Source: Mesorhizobium sp.
Lineage (GTDB): Bacteria; Pseudomonadota; Alphaproteobacteria; Rhizobiales; Rhizobiaceae
NCBI RefSeq assembly: GCF_004962245.1
Contig: NZ_SUHQ01000008.1
Coordinates: 154,290 to 218,289, forward strand
Length of the DNA: 64,000 nucleotides
Reading direction: 5' to 3'
Part shown: piece after piece, positions 11,040 to 19,099 of the stretch
Layout of the letters: every line of letters starts with the position of its first letter
Numbering within the stretch: the stretch's first letter is position 1
Translations under genes and position numbers: made by a program
Notes under the pieces: model-generated
What the model was told of the DNA's origin: nothing
The model's database searches: none
Seen by the model: the letters and a program-made list of their open reading frames with translations, nothing else

Positions 11040-11798
11040 CTACTCGAACATGATCGCCTGCAGCGCGCCGCCATTGCGCTTGAGCCAGTCCTTGCAGCGC
11101 TCGGTGTCGGGGCAGAGCTGCTCGCACAATTTCCAGAATTTCGGGCCGTGGTTCATCTCCTTGAGATGCGCCACCTCATGCGCGACGAGGTAGTTTATGA
11201 CAGGTGCCGGCGCCATCATGATGCGCCAGGAGAAGGACAGATTGCCGTCGGAGGTGCACGATCCCCAGCGGCTCGACGTGTCCTTGAAGCGGATCGCCTT
11301 GGCGCGCTTGCCAACCGCCCCGGCGTGCTTGATCACCAGCGCCTCGATCTCGCGCTTGGCTTCGCGCTTGAGGAAATCGGCGATGCGGCGCGGCAGATGC
11401 ACGCGATCGCCATGCACGATCATCAGCGGGCCGCGCTCGTCGCGCGACAGCGTGACGGTGCCGCGTTTGGAAGGTTCGTGAACGATGCGATGCGGCACGC
11501 CGCGCACCGGTATCTTGATGCCGGGCCGCACCTGCGGCCGGTTCGGCACCTTGGCCAGTCGCTGCTCCAGCCAGTCCTGATGGCGGTCCAGGAATTTTTC
11601 CACCTCTCCCCGGCGCAAGCCCGGCGGCACGGTGATGCGCAAGCCGCGGCCGCCGGAATCGATGCGCAGCGTCAGGCGGCGCGCCCGGTCGCTCTCGACG
11701 ATCTTGAGCGGCAGCGTGCGACCGGCGACACAATGCTCTCGCTCCACGACTGGGGCGGGCCTGGGTTTGGTCAGGTTGCGGAAGAAGCCGAATGACAT
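11040..11798 (-). CDS. YgjP-like (M48/DUF45) zinc metalloprotease
   Basis: The 252-residue protein has the zinc-protease motif HEVAH at residues 207-211 followed by the downstream NHGPKFW, the signature of the YgjP/SprT-like DUF45 family. No signal peptide or transmembrane segment is seen, so it is probably cytoplasmic. Its substrate is unknown. It is separated from the upstream DUF2852 gene by a terminator and so has its own promoter in the 11799-11843 area or reads through. Confidence 0.88.
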   Translation of the reverse strand: MSFGFFRNLTKPRPAPVVEREHCVAGRTLPLKIVESDRARRLTLRIDSGGRGLRITVPPGLRRGEVEKFLDRHQDWLEQRLAKVPNRPQVRPGIKIPVRGVPHRIVHEPSKRGTVTLSRDERGPLMIVHGDRVHLPRRIADFLKREAKREIEALVIKHAGAVGKRAKAIRFKDTSSRWGSCTSDGNLSFSWRIMMAPAPVINYLVAHEVAHLKEMNHGPKFWKLCEQLCPDTERCKDWLKRNGGALQAIMFE

Positions 11799-11843
11799 GG
11801 CGGGACGATACGCGATTCGAGGAAAACGAATAGAACAAAAAAG

Positions 11844-11871
11844 AAACGGCGCCGCTGACGCGACGCCGTTT
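11844..11871 (-). terminator. Terminator after the DUF2852 gene
   Basis: AAACGGCG at 11844-11851 pairs with CGCCGTTT at 11864-11871. Read leftward, the stem is followed by a T-rich stretch (TTTCTTTTTTG), which fits termination of the minus-strand gene that ends at 11897; on the plus strand it also ends in TTTTT, so it may work both ways. Confidence 0.7.
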
Positions 11872-11896
11872 TTGATTATTTATCGGGGCAAGGCTT

Positions 11897-12385
11897 TTAC
11901 TCGTCCAACAGGCCTGGCGTGGATTTGCCGCTGCGTTTGCCGGTCGCCGTCGAGCCGGTCGATCCGCCGGTTGTGGGCGAGGTCGACTTGTTGCGGTTCG
12001 CCATGAAGCGGTCGAACTCTTCCTGGTCCTTGGCGCGGCGCAACTCCCTGGCATATTCGTCGAACTCGCTCAGCATCTCGTCGAGCTTGCGGCGCTCTTC
12101 ATTGAGCCGCTCGAGTTCCTTTTCGCGCCAGTCGTCGAAAGCGACATTGCCGGTGCGGGCGGAGCCGTGGCCCCAGCGAGCCGCCTTGTCGGAACCGCGG
12201 CGGCAGCCAGCGAAGATGCCGTCGGTCGCGCGGTTGACGTCGCGCTTGAAGCCGTCAAGCCGGTCGCCCCAGATGATGTAGGCGAGCATGGCGAGGCCGA
12301 GCGGCCAGAACACCATGAAGCCGATCACCATCAGTGCGATGGTCGCCGGCGTCCAGGCCGGACGGATCAATGCAGATGTGTTCAT
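11897..12385 (-). CDS. DUF2852 domain protein, one membrane segment
   Basis: The 162-residue protein has an N-terminal hydrophobic segment (about residues 14-40, IALMVIGFMVFWPLGLAMLA) followed by a charged, coiled-coil-prone region rich in Glu and Arg (about residues 80-130) and a Ser/Thr/Gly-rich tail. This is the layout of DUF2852, a family common in Rhizobiales with no known function. It stands alone between acdR and a terminator. The likely topology is a short membrane anchor with the coiled coil in the cytoplasm. Confidence 0.8.
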   Translation of the reverse strand: MNTSALIRPAWTPATIALMVIGFMVFWPLGLAMLAYIIWGDRLDGFKRDVNRATDGIFAGCRRGSDKAARWGHGSARTGNVAFDDWREKELERLNEERRKLDEMLSEFDEYARELRRAKDQEEFDRFMANRNKSTSPTTGGSTGSTATGKRSGKSTPGLLDE

Positions 12386-12627
12386 TTTCTCCCAATCCTT
12401 CAGTTGGAGACAGCCAATCTCGGCTGCGTGGAATCGAAATGGGAAGGGAAAAACGGCGATTCAAGACAATGTCGGCCAAAACCGGACAAGCGGCTGAAAT
12501 GATTATCGCTTTTTGAGGGTTTCGAGGAAAAGCACGACCAGGCCGGCAGGCAAGGTGGCGTTGCCGCCGACGGTTCTGCAGCGAATACCCGGCGCCGGTG
12601 CAATGGCTGATGCTTCGGATGCCCATT

Positions 12628-13092
12628 TCAAAAATCCAGAGGTGCGTTATCGACGACCTCTTTCATCACGAAGAACGTTCTCGTCTGGCGAACGCCGGGC
12701 AGTGCGATCAACTGGTCCCCATGAATTCGGTTGAAATCCGCCATGTCACCAACCCTGATCTTCAGAAAATAATCGAAGTCGCCTGCCACCAGATGGCAGT
12801 CGAGGATGAATTTCAGTTTGGCGACGGCCTTTTCGAAGTCCGCGAAACTCTCCGGGGTCGAGCGGTCGAGGACGACGCCAACCATCACCAGCGCGCCTCT
12901 GTCGACCTTCTGCGGTGTCACCACCGCCCTGACATGGCTGATATAGCCTTCATCGAACAAGCGTTGCGTGCGACGGTGGCATGTCGCCGGGCTGACAGCG
13001 ACCGACTGCGCCAGCTCTGCATTGGTCAGTCGCCCATTGCCCTGAAGCAAGCGCAACATTTTCAGATCGATCCGGTCGAGATGTGCGTGCAT
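12628..13092 (-). CDS. acdR: Lrp/AsnC-family regulator, probable AcdR
   Basis: The 154-residue protein has the N-terminal helix-turn-helix of the Lrp family (LDRIDLKMLRLLQGNGRLTN, then SPATCHRRTQRL) and a C-terminal RAM/effector domain. The ATG at 13092 gives the usual family length; an in-frame start 13 codons earlier is possible. It is divergent from the ACC deaminase gene with 171 bases between starts. Lrp-type AcdR regulators activating acdS from a divergent promoter are established in other proteobacteria, so the pairing strongly suggests that role. Confidence 0.85.
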   Translation of the reverse strand: MHAHLDRIDLKMLRLLQGNGRLTNAELAQSVAVSPATCHRRTQRLFDEGYISHVRAVVTPQKVDRGALVMVGVVLDRSTPESFADFEKAVAKLKFILDCHLVAGDFDYFLKIRVGDMADFNRIHGDQLIALPGVRQTRTFFVMKEVVDNAPLDF

Positions 13093-13263
13093 GGAAGATT
13101 CTTCCGATATTTGAAGCATAGATCGAAGCAATATAACATTTCAACGCCATTGGGCGATATCTTGGATATTTTAGGCTCGATCTTTGAGAGCACCTTTCAA
13201 GGCAAAGGTGATAGCCTTTATCGCATCACACCGCAGTGAATTGGAACAAGGGAGGGCATTCTC
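13093..13263. promoter_or_regulatory. acdR-acdS divergent control region with inverted repeats
   Basis: The AT-richer spacer holds three perfect inverted repeats: GGAAG-ATT-CTTCC (13093-13105, against the acdR start), ATATC-TTG-GATAT (13157-13169), and CACCTTT-N6-AAAGGTG (13191-13210, 54 bases before acdS). Lrp-type proteins bind degenerate palindromes of this kind, but which of them is the AcdR box is inferred. I saw no convincing sigma-54 -24/-12 element or NifA site, unlike the symbiosis-island acdS described in Mesorhizobium. A GGGAGGG ribosome-binding site precedes acdS at about 13251-13257. Confidence 0.6.
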
Positions 13264-14277
13264 ATGCTCGAGAAATTCGAACGCTATCCGCTCACCTTCG
13301 GACCGACCCATATCGAGAAACTGGAGCGGCTCGGCGCTCATCTCGGCGGGAAGGTCGATCTCTATGTCAAGCGGGAGGATTGCAATTCCGGCCTCGCCTT
13401 CGGCGGCAACAAACTGCGCAAGCTCGAATACATCGTCCCGGACGCGATCGCCTCAAACGCCGACACGCTGGTGTCGATCGGCGGCGTTCAATCCAACCAT
13501 ACGCGCATGGTGGCGGCCGTCGCGGCGAAGATCGGCATGAAATGCCGCCTCGTGCAGGAAAGCTGGGTACCCCATGAGGACGCCGTCTACGATCGCGTCG
13601 GCAACATCCTTTTGAGCCGGATCATGGGCGCGGATGTCCAGATGGTCGATGAGGGCTTCGATATCGGTATCAGGGAAAGCTGGGAACAGGCGATCGCGGA
13701 TGTGAAGGCCAAGGGTGGCAAGCCCTATCCGATTCCGGCTGGGGCTTCGGTGCATAAGTATGGCGGCCTGGGCTATGTCGGCTTCGCCGAGGAGGTGCGC
13801 GCGCAGGAGAAGGAGCTCGGCTTTGCCTTCGACTACATCGTCGTTTGTACCGTCACCGGCTCGACTCACGCTGGCATGCTGGTCGGCTTCGCCAAGGACG
13901 GCCGCGAGCGCAAGGTGATCGGCATCGACGCATCTGGCACCCCGGCGCAGACCAGGGCGCAAGTGCTCAAGATCGCGCAGAACACCGCGACGCTGGTCGA
14001 ACTCGGTAAGGAGCTCGATGAGGACGATGTCGTTCTGATCGAGGATTATGCCTACCCGGTCTACGGCGTCCCCTCGCAGGAGACGAAGGAGGCGATCCGT
14101 CTCTGCGCGCGCCTTGAAGGCATGATCACGGATCCGGTCTATGAGGGAAAATCCATGCAGGGCATGATCGATCTCGTGAAGAAGGGTTATTTCCCCAAGG
14201 GATCGAAGGTGCTCTACGCCCACCTCGGCGGTGCTCCAGCCCTCAACGGATATGCCTACACATTCCGCAACGGCTGA
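13264..14277 (+). CDS. acdS: 1-aminocyclopropane-1-carboxylate (ACC) deaminase
   Basis: The 337-residue PLP enzyme degrades ACC, the plant ethylene precursor, to 2-oxobutyrate and ammonia. The PLP lysine is in GGNKLRK (Lys50). The two residues that separate true ACC deaminases from D-cysteine desulfhydrase relatives are present: the glutamate in PVYEGKS (Glu294, corresponding to Glu295) and the leucine in YAHLGG (Leu321, corresponding to Leu322). Its divergent Lrp gene supports the assignment. It ends two bases before the converging hydrolase gene. In rhizobia the enzyme lowers root ethylene and aids nodulation or plant growth. Confidence 0.95.
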   Translation: MLEKFERYPLTFGPTHIEKLERLGAHLGGKVDLYVKREDCNSGLAFGGNKLRKLEYIVPDAIASNADTLVSIGGVQSNHTRMVAAVAAKIGMKCRLVQESWVPHEDAVYDRVGNILLSRIMGADVQMVDEGFDIGIRESWEQAIADVKAKGGKPYPIPAGASVHKYGGLGYVGFAEEVRAQEKELGFAFDYIVVCTVTGSTHAGMLVGFAKDGRERKVIGIDASGTPAQTRAQVLKIAQNTATLVELGKELDEDDVVLIEDYAYPVYGVPSQETKEAIRLCARLEGMITDPVYEGKSMQGMIDLVKKGYFPKGSKVLYAHLGGAPALNGYAYTFRNG

Positions 14278-14279
14278 AT

Positions 14280-15056
14280 CTACCCCGCCTGCCGCGCCAT
14301 GGCGTCGACCGCCCGCACCAGCATGTCGAGATCCTGCGGCCGCGACAGGCGGTGGTCGCCGTCGGGGATCAGCGACAGCGTGACGTCGTCGGCCGGCAGC
14401 AGGCTGACCAGTTTCAGCGCGTGGCTCGGCGGCACGTCGGCATCGGCCAGCCCCTGCAATATGTGGACGGGGCAATGGGTGTCGATCGGCCCGGTCATTG
14501 TCAGGTTGTTGCGGCCGTCCTCGATCAGCGCGCGGGTGTAGAGGTAAGGCTCGGCCGAATAGTCCGACGGCTCCTCGAAAAAACCCTTTTCGGCAAGGTC
14601 GCGCTTCTGCGCTTTGGTCAGCGCCGGCTCGACCAGCTCGGCGGTGAAATCCGGCGCCGGCGCCAGAAGCACCAGGCCGGCGATGCGGTTCTCGCCTGCC
14701 TTGTGCAATTCTTGGCGCAGTTCCTGGACCATGCGCAGCGCGATCCATGCGCCCATCGACGAACCGACCAGGATTTGCCTGCCTTGCGTGAAATGGCGGA
14801 AGACCGCGAGGCTTTGCGAAAGCCATTTCGAGATGGTGCCATCGGCAAAGGCGCCACCCGATTCGCCATGGCCGGAATAGTCGTGGCGCAGGAAGGCGCG
14901 GCCTTGCCCGCTCGCCCAGTCCGACAGCGTTTCCGCCTTGGTGCCAAGCATGTCCGACTTGTAGCCGCCGAGCCAGACAATGCCGGGTGCTGCACCCACG
15001 GCGCGCCTGACAGCGATGCTGGTTCCGTCAACGTCGAGAAAAACCGGTTCGGTCAT
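14280..15056 (-). CDS. Alpha/beta hydrolase
   Basis: The 258-residue alpha/beta-hydrolase-fold protein has the nucleophile elbow VGSSMGAW (Ser100), an oxyanion-side motif HDYSGHGESGG (residues 58-68), and a late GDHRLSR with the probable catalytic histidine. There is no signal peptide. The family covers acylaminoacyl-peptidase-like and carboxylesterase-like enzymes; the substrate is unknown. It is divergent from infC and converges on acdS. Confidence 0.85.
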   Translation of the reverse strand: MTEPVFLDVDGTSIAVRRAVGAAPGIVWLGGYKSDMLGTKAETLSDWASGQGRAFLRHDYSGHGESGGAFADGTISKWLSQSLAVFRHFTQGRQILVGSSMGAWIALRMVQELRQELHKAGENRIAGLVLLAPAPDFTAELVEPALTKAQKRDLAEKGFFEEPSDYSAEPYLYTRALIEDGRNNLTMTGPIDTHCPVHILQGLADADVPPSHALKLVSLLPADDVTLSLIPDGDHRLSRPQDLDMLVRAVDAMARQAG

Positions 15057-15267
15057 GGCTACTCCTCACGCAGGTCTTGTGACACAACTGGCGGTTCGAC
15101 GAAAAGTGGTCGGCAACTTTCTTCGTTTGGCACAAGGCTGTAGTCAGGGAACAGGGTGATTTCCTGTGAACGCTGTGCTATTGACTCCGGCCGCGCGCTC
15201 ACCACATTGGCGCGTTCGCAATCTGAATTGAAATCCCTGAACGAAACGGCTCAAGGAGACCACGACC

Positions 15268-15804
15268 ATTCGCAGACCTTTCAAAGCAACGGCGCCCACC
15301 AAGGAGGGCCCGCGCTCCAATCGTGATATCCGGGTTGCCCGGGTCCAACTCATCGACGCCGAAGGCCAGAACCACGGCGATGTCTCCATCAACGACGCAT
15401 TGCTGCTCGCCGAAGAGGCTGGGCTCGATCTGGTCGAGATATCGCCCAACGCGGTGCCGCCCGTCGTAAAAATCCTCGATCTCGGCAAGCTGAAATACGC
15501 CAACCAGAAGAAGGCGGCCGAGGCGCGCAAGAACCAGAAGGTCATCGAGATCAAGGAGATCAAGATGCGCCCGAACATCGACAGCCATGACTACGAGACC
15601 AAGATGAAAGCGGTCCGGCGGTTTTTCGAGGAAGGCGACAAGGTCAAGCTGACATTGCGCTTTCGCGGCCGCGAGATGGCGCATATGGAACTCGGCATGC
15701 AGCTTCTGAACAAGGTTCGCGAGGAAGTGGCGCCCATCGCCAAGGTCGAAGCCGAACCGAAGCTCGAAGGCCGTCAGATGATGATGGTGCTGGCGCCCCG
15801 CTAA
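15268..15804 (+). CDS. infC: Translation initiation factor IF-3 (AUU start)
   Basis: The 178-residue IF-3 binds the 30S subunit and checks initiator tRNA and start codon. The first ATG-like start in frame is too far inside; reading back gives ATT at 15268 followed by [17 protein letters not shown], the alphaproteobacterial IF-3 N-terminus. AAGGAG at 15253-15258 sits nine bases before this ATT. IF-3 genes classically use the rare AUU start, which IF-3 itself rejects, giving autoregulation. It heads the infC-rpmI-rplT-pheST region. Confidence 0.93.
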   Translation: MRRPFKATAPTKEGPRSNRDIRVARVQLIDAEGQNHGDVSINDALLLAEEAGLDLVEISPNAVPPVVKILDLGKLKYANQKKAAEARKNQKVIEIKEIKMRPNIDSHDYETKMKAVRRFFEEGDKVKLTLRFRGREMAHMELGMQLLNKVREEVAPIAKVEAEPKLEGRQMMMVLAPR

Positions 15805-15896
15805 AGCGTTGCGCTTGCTGCTGTGCACTTTCGGGTCGAGCCCGAGGCCAAGCTTTTGGGCGACATGCATTAAATCCGCCTGAATCCTGTTGCAAG

Positions 15897-15928
15897 GGCG
15901 TCCCGGTGATCGGCGGGGCGCCTGTTTT
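15897..15928 (+). terminator. Probable terminator or attenuator after infC
   Basis: GGCGTCCC at 15897-15904 can pair with GGGGCGCC at 15915-15922 (one G-U pair), followed by TGTTTTCTT. It may separate infC from the downstream methyltransferase-like gene. Confidence 0.5.
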
Positions 15929-15984
15929 CTTGGGTCAGACGCCGCGATCGCCGGCAAAGGTTCCTCGACAATCGGATTCCCGAC

Positions 15985-16641
15985 ATGCTCAATGAAGTTA
16001 AATCGGCGCAGGCCGAACAAGGGCGGGCCAGGCATGCGCTGGGCAGCTACCAGCACGCGCGCAGGATGGTTCTTGCCGCGCTCGTGGTTGTCCTGTTCGC
16101 GGCGCTGCTGTTTGGCCAGTCTTCTTTTCCTCCCGACACCGTGCTGCATGAAACGATCGAGATGGTCGGCGTCCTGCTGATCTTTCTCGGCATTGTCGGG
16201 CGCTTGTGGTCGACGCTCTATATCGGCGGGCGCAAATCCTCCGAGGTGGTGACCGGCGGACCCTATTCGATCACCCGCAATCCGCTCTATGTCTTCTCCT
16301 CGATGGCCGCCGCCGGCGTCGGCGCGCAGATCGGCTCGATCACCGCGATGGTCGGCTTCGCCGTGCTTTGTGCCGCGGCGTTCCATATCGTCATCCTGCG
16401 CGAAGAGAAATTCCTGAAGGAAGCGCTCGGCGCTCCATACAAAGCCTATATGGCGCGGGTGCCGCGCTTCTTCCCGAAGCTTTCGCTGTATCAGGAAGGC
16501 GACACCGGCAGCTTCAAGCCACGCCTGCTGCGGACCACCCTGCTGGACGGGCTGGTGTTCCTCATTGCCTTGCCGGCTTTCGAGTTGATCGACGGCGCGC
16601 AGGAATCGGGCATATTGCCGGTGCTGTTCCGTTTCCCATAA
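15985..16641 (+). CDS. Isoprenylcysteine carboxyl methyltransferase (ICMT)-family membrane protein
   Basis: The 218-residue protein has several hydrophobic segments (about residues 29-45, 57-75, 105-135 and near 185) and the ICMT/PEMT motif TGGPYSITRNPLYV, followed by a second conserved segment EEKFLKEALGAPYKAYMARVPRF. Family members methylate lipids or protein C-termini with SAM at the membrane, but bacterial substrates are mostly unknown. It sits between infC and rpmI on the same strand, breaking the normally tight ribosomal-protein operon. Confidence 0.82.
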   Translation: MLNEVKSAQAEQGRARHALGSYQHARRMVLAALVVVLFAALLFGQSSFPPDTVLHETIEMVGVLLIFLGIVGRLWSTLYIGGRKSSEVVTGGPYSITRNPLYVFSSMAAAGVGAQIGSITAMVGFAVLCAAAFHIVILREEKFLKEALGAPYKAYMARVPRFFPKLSLYQEGDTGSFKPRLLRTTLLDGLVFLIALPAFELIDGAQESGILPVLFRFP

Positions 16642-16710
16642 GCGCTGGGTGTTGCGTGCACTGGGTGTTGCGCGCCGGCTCGCTTTGACGTATAGGACCG
16701 CCGTTCCCAA

Positions 16711-16742
16711 AAACCGCCCGGCAGGGCATGCCGTGGCGGTTT
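16711..16742 (+). promoter_or_regulatory. Strong hairpin in the rpmI leader
   Basis: AAACCGCC (16711-16718) pairs with GGCGGTTT (16735-16742), with an inner CGGCA/TGCCG stem, giving a near-continuous 13-bp helix, followed by CATTTGCTTTT. It could end the upstream methyltransferase transcript or be the leader structure used for L20 autoregulation in this operon; the sequence alone does not decide. Upstream are two direct copies of CTGGGTGTTGCG (16645-16656 and 16661-16672). Confidence 0.55.
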
Positions 16743-16841
16743 CATTTGCTTTTCGGGCTTTGGTCGGCCTGAAGCGAACAAAATCAAGAGGCGTGGAGTG
16801 CCGAAGGCACGACGGAGACCTCAAAGAAACGGAGTAGCAAA

Positions 16842-17045
16842 ATGCCCAAGATGAAGACCAAGTCGGCCGCCAAGAAGCGGTTCAAGATCACAGGTACCGG
16901 TAAAGTCCTGTCGGCTGCGGCCGGCAAGCGTCACGGCATGATCAAGCGTTCCAACAAGTTCATTCGAAATGCCCGCGGCACGATGGTTCTGGCTGAACCG
17001 GATGGCAAGAAGGTCATCAAGAATTTTCTGCCGAACGGCCTCTAA
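16842..17045 (+). CDS. rpmI: 50S ribosomal protein L35
   Basis: The 67-residue, highly basic protein opens [20 protein letters not shown], the L35 signature. It is a structural protein of the large ribosomal subunit. It precedes rplT by 36 bases, the conserved arrangement. Confidence 0.98.
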   Translation: MPKMKTKSAAKKRFKITGTGKVLSAAAGKRHGMIKRSNKFIRNARGTMVLAEPDGKKVIKNFLPNGL

Positions 17046-17081
17046 GGCATTCGGTCCGGACACGTTTAAGGAGATCATGAC

Positions 17082-17483
17082 ATGGCACGCGTAAAGAGAG
17101 GCGTCACCTCGCACGCCAAGCACAAGAAGGTCCTGAAAGCCGCCAAGGGCTTCTACGGCCGCCGCAAGAACACCATCCGCATCGCCAAGCAGGCGGTGGA
17201 AAAGTCGCTGCAGTATGCCTATCGCGACCGCAAGAACCGCAAGCGCTCGTTCCGCGCGCTGTGGATTCAGCGCATCAATGCAGCGACCCACGAGCATGGC
17301 CTGACCTATGGCCGCTTCATCGACGGTCTCAACAAGGCCGGCATCGAGATCGACCGCAAGATCCTGTCGGACATGGCCATCCATGAGCCGCAGGCGTTCG
17401 CCGCACTTGTGGCCAAGGCCAAGGTCGCGCTCGAATACCTGAAGAACACCACGCCGAACGCTTTTGAAAGCGCTGTAGCCTAA
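17082..17483 (+). CDS. rplT: 50S ribosomal protein L20
   Basis: The 133-residue protein opens [19 protein letters not shown] and contains the helical GFYGRRKN and [14 protein letters not shown] segments of L20, a primary 23S rRNA-binding assembly protein. A GGAG ribosome-binding site lies about 10 bases before the ATG. In other bacteria L20 represses its own operon by binding the leader RNA. A strong terminator follows before pheS. Confidence 0.98.
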   Translation: MARVKRGVTSHAKHKKVLKAAKGFYGRRKNTIRIAKQAVEKSLQYAYRDRKNRKRSFRALWIQRINAATHEHGLTYGRFIDGLNKAGIEIDRKILSDMAIHEPQAFAALVAKAKVALEYLKNTTPNAFESAVA

Positions 17484-17521
17484 CCAGCGCCTTCCCAAGC
17501 AACTTCGACACTTGATTTGGG

Positions 17522-17555
17522 AAACCCGCGCTGGCAGGGCTGGCGCGGGTTTTTC
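17522..17555 (+). terminator. Terminator between rplT and pheS
   Basis: AAACCCGCGC (17522-17531) pairs perfectly with GCGCGGGTTT (17543-17552) and is followed by TTTC. It stands 38 bases after rplT and 25 before pheS, so it may act as an attenuator rather than a full stop. Confidence 0.85.
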
Positions 17556-17579
17556 TTTGCTTCCAATCGAGTCTGGAAC

Positions 17580-18665
17580 ATGAGTGACATGGAAACCCTC
17601 GAAAACTCCCTGATGACCGACATTGCGTCGGCCGCCGACGAGCAGGCGATCGAAGCCGTGCGTGTTTCGGCGCTCGGCAAGAAGGGCTCGGTCTCCGAAA
17701 TGCTGAAGACGCTCGGCTCGATGTCGGCCGAGGAGCGTCAGGTAAAAGGCCCGGCGATCAACGGCCTCAAGAACCGCATCACCGACGCGCTTTCCGCGCG
17801 CCGCGCCGAGCTGAGGGACGTGGCGATCACCGCGCGCCTCGCGGCGGAAAAGGTCGACGTCACGCTGCCGGTGCGGCAATCACCGGCCGAGCGCGGCCGC
17901 ATCCATCCGATCAGCCAGGTCAGCGACGAGATCGCCGCGATCTTCGGCGATCTCGGCTTTGCCATCGCCGAAGGTCCGGATATCGAGACCGACCACTACA
18001 ATTTCACCGCGCTGAATTTCCCGGAAGGCCATCCGGCGCGCGAGATGCACGACACCTTCTTCTTCCAGCCGGACGAGAAGGGCGAACGCAGGCTTTTGCG
18101 CACCCACACGTCGCCGGTGCAGATCCGCACCATGGAGGCGCAGAAGCCGCCGATCCGGATCGTCATTCCCGGCAAGACCTACCGGCAGGATTCCGATGCC
18201 ACCCACTCGCCGATGTTCCATCAGGTCGAGGGGCTGGTGATCGACAGGACAGCCAATGTCGCCAACATGAAATGGGTGCTGGAGGAGTTCTGCAAGGCCT
18301 TCTTCGAGGTGCCACAGGTCAAGATGCGCTTCCGGCCGTCCTTCTTCCCGTTCACCGAACCCAGCATGGAGGTCGACATCCAGTGCGACCGTTCGCGGCC
18401 GGGCGAGGTGCGCTTCGGCGAAGGCTCCGACTGGATGGAGATCCTCGGCTGCGGCATGGTGCACCCCAATGTGCTGAGATATGGCGGGCTCGATCCCGAC
18501 GAGTATCAGGGCTTTGCCTGGGGCATGGGCATCGATCGCATCGCCATGCTGAAATACGGCATGCCGGATCTGCGCGCCTTTTTCGACGCCGATGTGCGCT
18601 GGCTGTCGCATTACGGTTTTAGGCCGCTCGACATGCCGACGCTGTTCGGGGGGCTGAGCACGTGA
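17580..18665 (+). CDS. pheS: Phenylalanine-tRNA ligase alpha subunit
   Basis: The 361-residue catalytic alpha subunit charges tRNA-Phe with phenylalanine as an alpha2beta2 enzyme with PheT. An N-terminal coiled coil precedes the class II core; motif 2 is in [12 protein letters not shown] and motif 3 in [14 protein letters not shown]. The ATG at 17580 gives the usual length; the frame is open for 21 more codons upstream but that part runs through the terminator hairpin. The stop overlaps the GTG start of the next gene. Confidence 0.96.
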   Translation: MSDMETLENSLMTDIASAADEQAIEAVRVSALGKKGSVSEMLKTLGSMSAEERQVKGPAINGLKNRITDALSARRAELRDVAITARLAAEKVDVTLPVRQSPAERGRIHPISQVSDEIAAIFGDLGFAIAEGPDIETDHYNFTALNFPEGHPAREMHDTFFFQPDEKGERRLLRTHTSPVQIRTMEAQKPPIRIVIPGKTYRQDSDATHSPMFHQVEGLVIDRTANVANMKWVLEEFCKAFFEVPQVKMRFRPSFFPFTEPSMEVDIQCDRSRPGEVRFGEGSDWMEILGCGMVHPNVLRYGGLDPDEYQGFAWGMGIDRIAMLKYGMPDLRAFFDADVRWLSHYGFRPLDMPTLFGGLST

Positions 18666-19099
18666 CGGCGGTCCACACCGGCGGCTGCCGCTGCGGCGCC
18701 GTGCGGTTCGAGGCTTCGGCCGAGCCGCACCATGTCAGCTATTGCCATTGCGGCGATTGCCGGCGGGCCAGCGGCGCGCCGGTGTCGGCCTTTGTCGGCT
18801 TCCTGACCGAACAGGTCGCCTTCACCGGCAAGGCGCTGAAGATGTTCGAGAACGGGCCGGTGACGCGTTCGTTTTGCGGCATCTGCGGCTCGCCGATCGC
18901 CTATGTCGACGAGCGGCTGGACGATCGCATCTATTTCATGCTCGGCGCCATGGACATGCCGGCCTATTTCAAGCCGACCCACCACGCCCATGTGCGCGAG
19001 CAGCTTCCCTTCCTGCACATGCCGGACGACCTGCCGCGCCATTTGAAGACCAGCGTGCCCAGACCTGACGAGCAAAGACCAGACGGAACACAGTCATGA
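18662..19099 (+). CDS. GFA-family (glutathione-dependent formaldehyde-activating-like) zinc protein
   Basis: The 145-residue protein has the GFA/CENP-V zinc pattern: [12 protein letters not shown], then [15 protein letters not shown], and a later SFCGICGSP. The family namesake is a glutathione-formaldehyde enzyme, but most members have no tested activity. It begins with a GTG that overlaps the pheS stop by four bases and its own stop overlaps the pheT start by four bases. It is therefore translated as the middle cistron of pheS-pheT. No catalytic link to tRNA charging is known. Confidence 0.88.
   Translation: MTAVHTGGCRCGAVRFEASAEPHHVSYCHCGDCRRASGAPVSAFVGFLTEQVAFTGKALKMFENGPVTRSFCGICGSPIAYVDERLDDRIYFMLGAMDMPAYFKPTHHAHVREQLPFLHMPDDLPRHLKTSVPRPDEQRPDGTQS

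Noticed and set aside
13093..13263. Possible NifA/sigma-54 promoter for acdS
   Set aside because: No TGGC-N-GC type -24/-12 pair and no TGT-N10-ACA site was found by eye.
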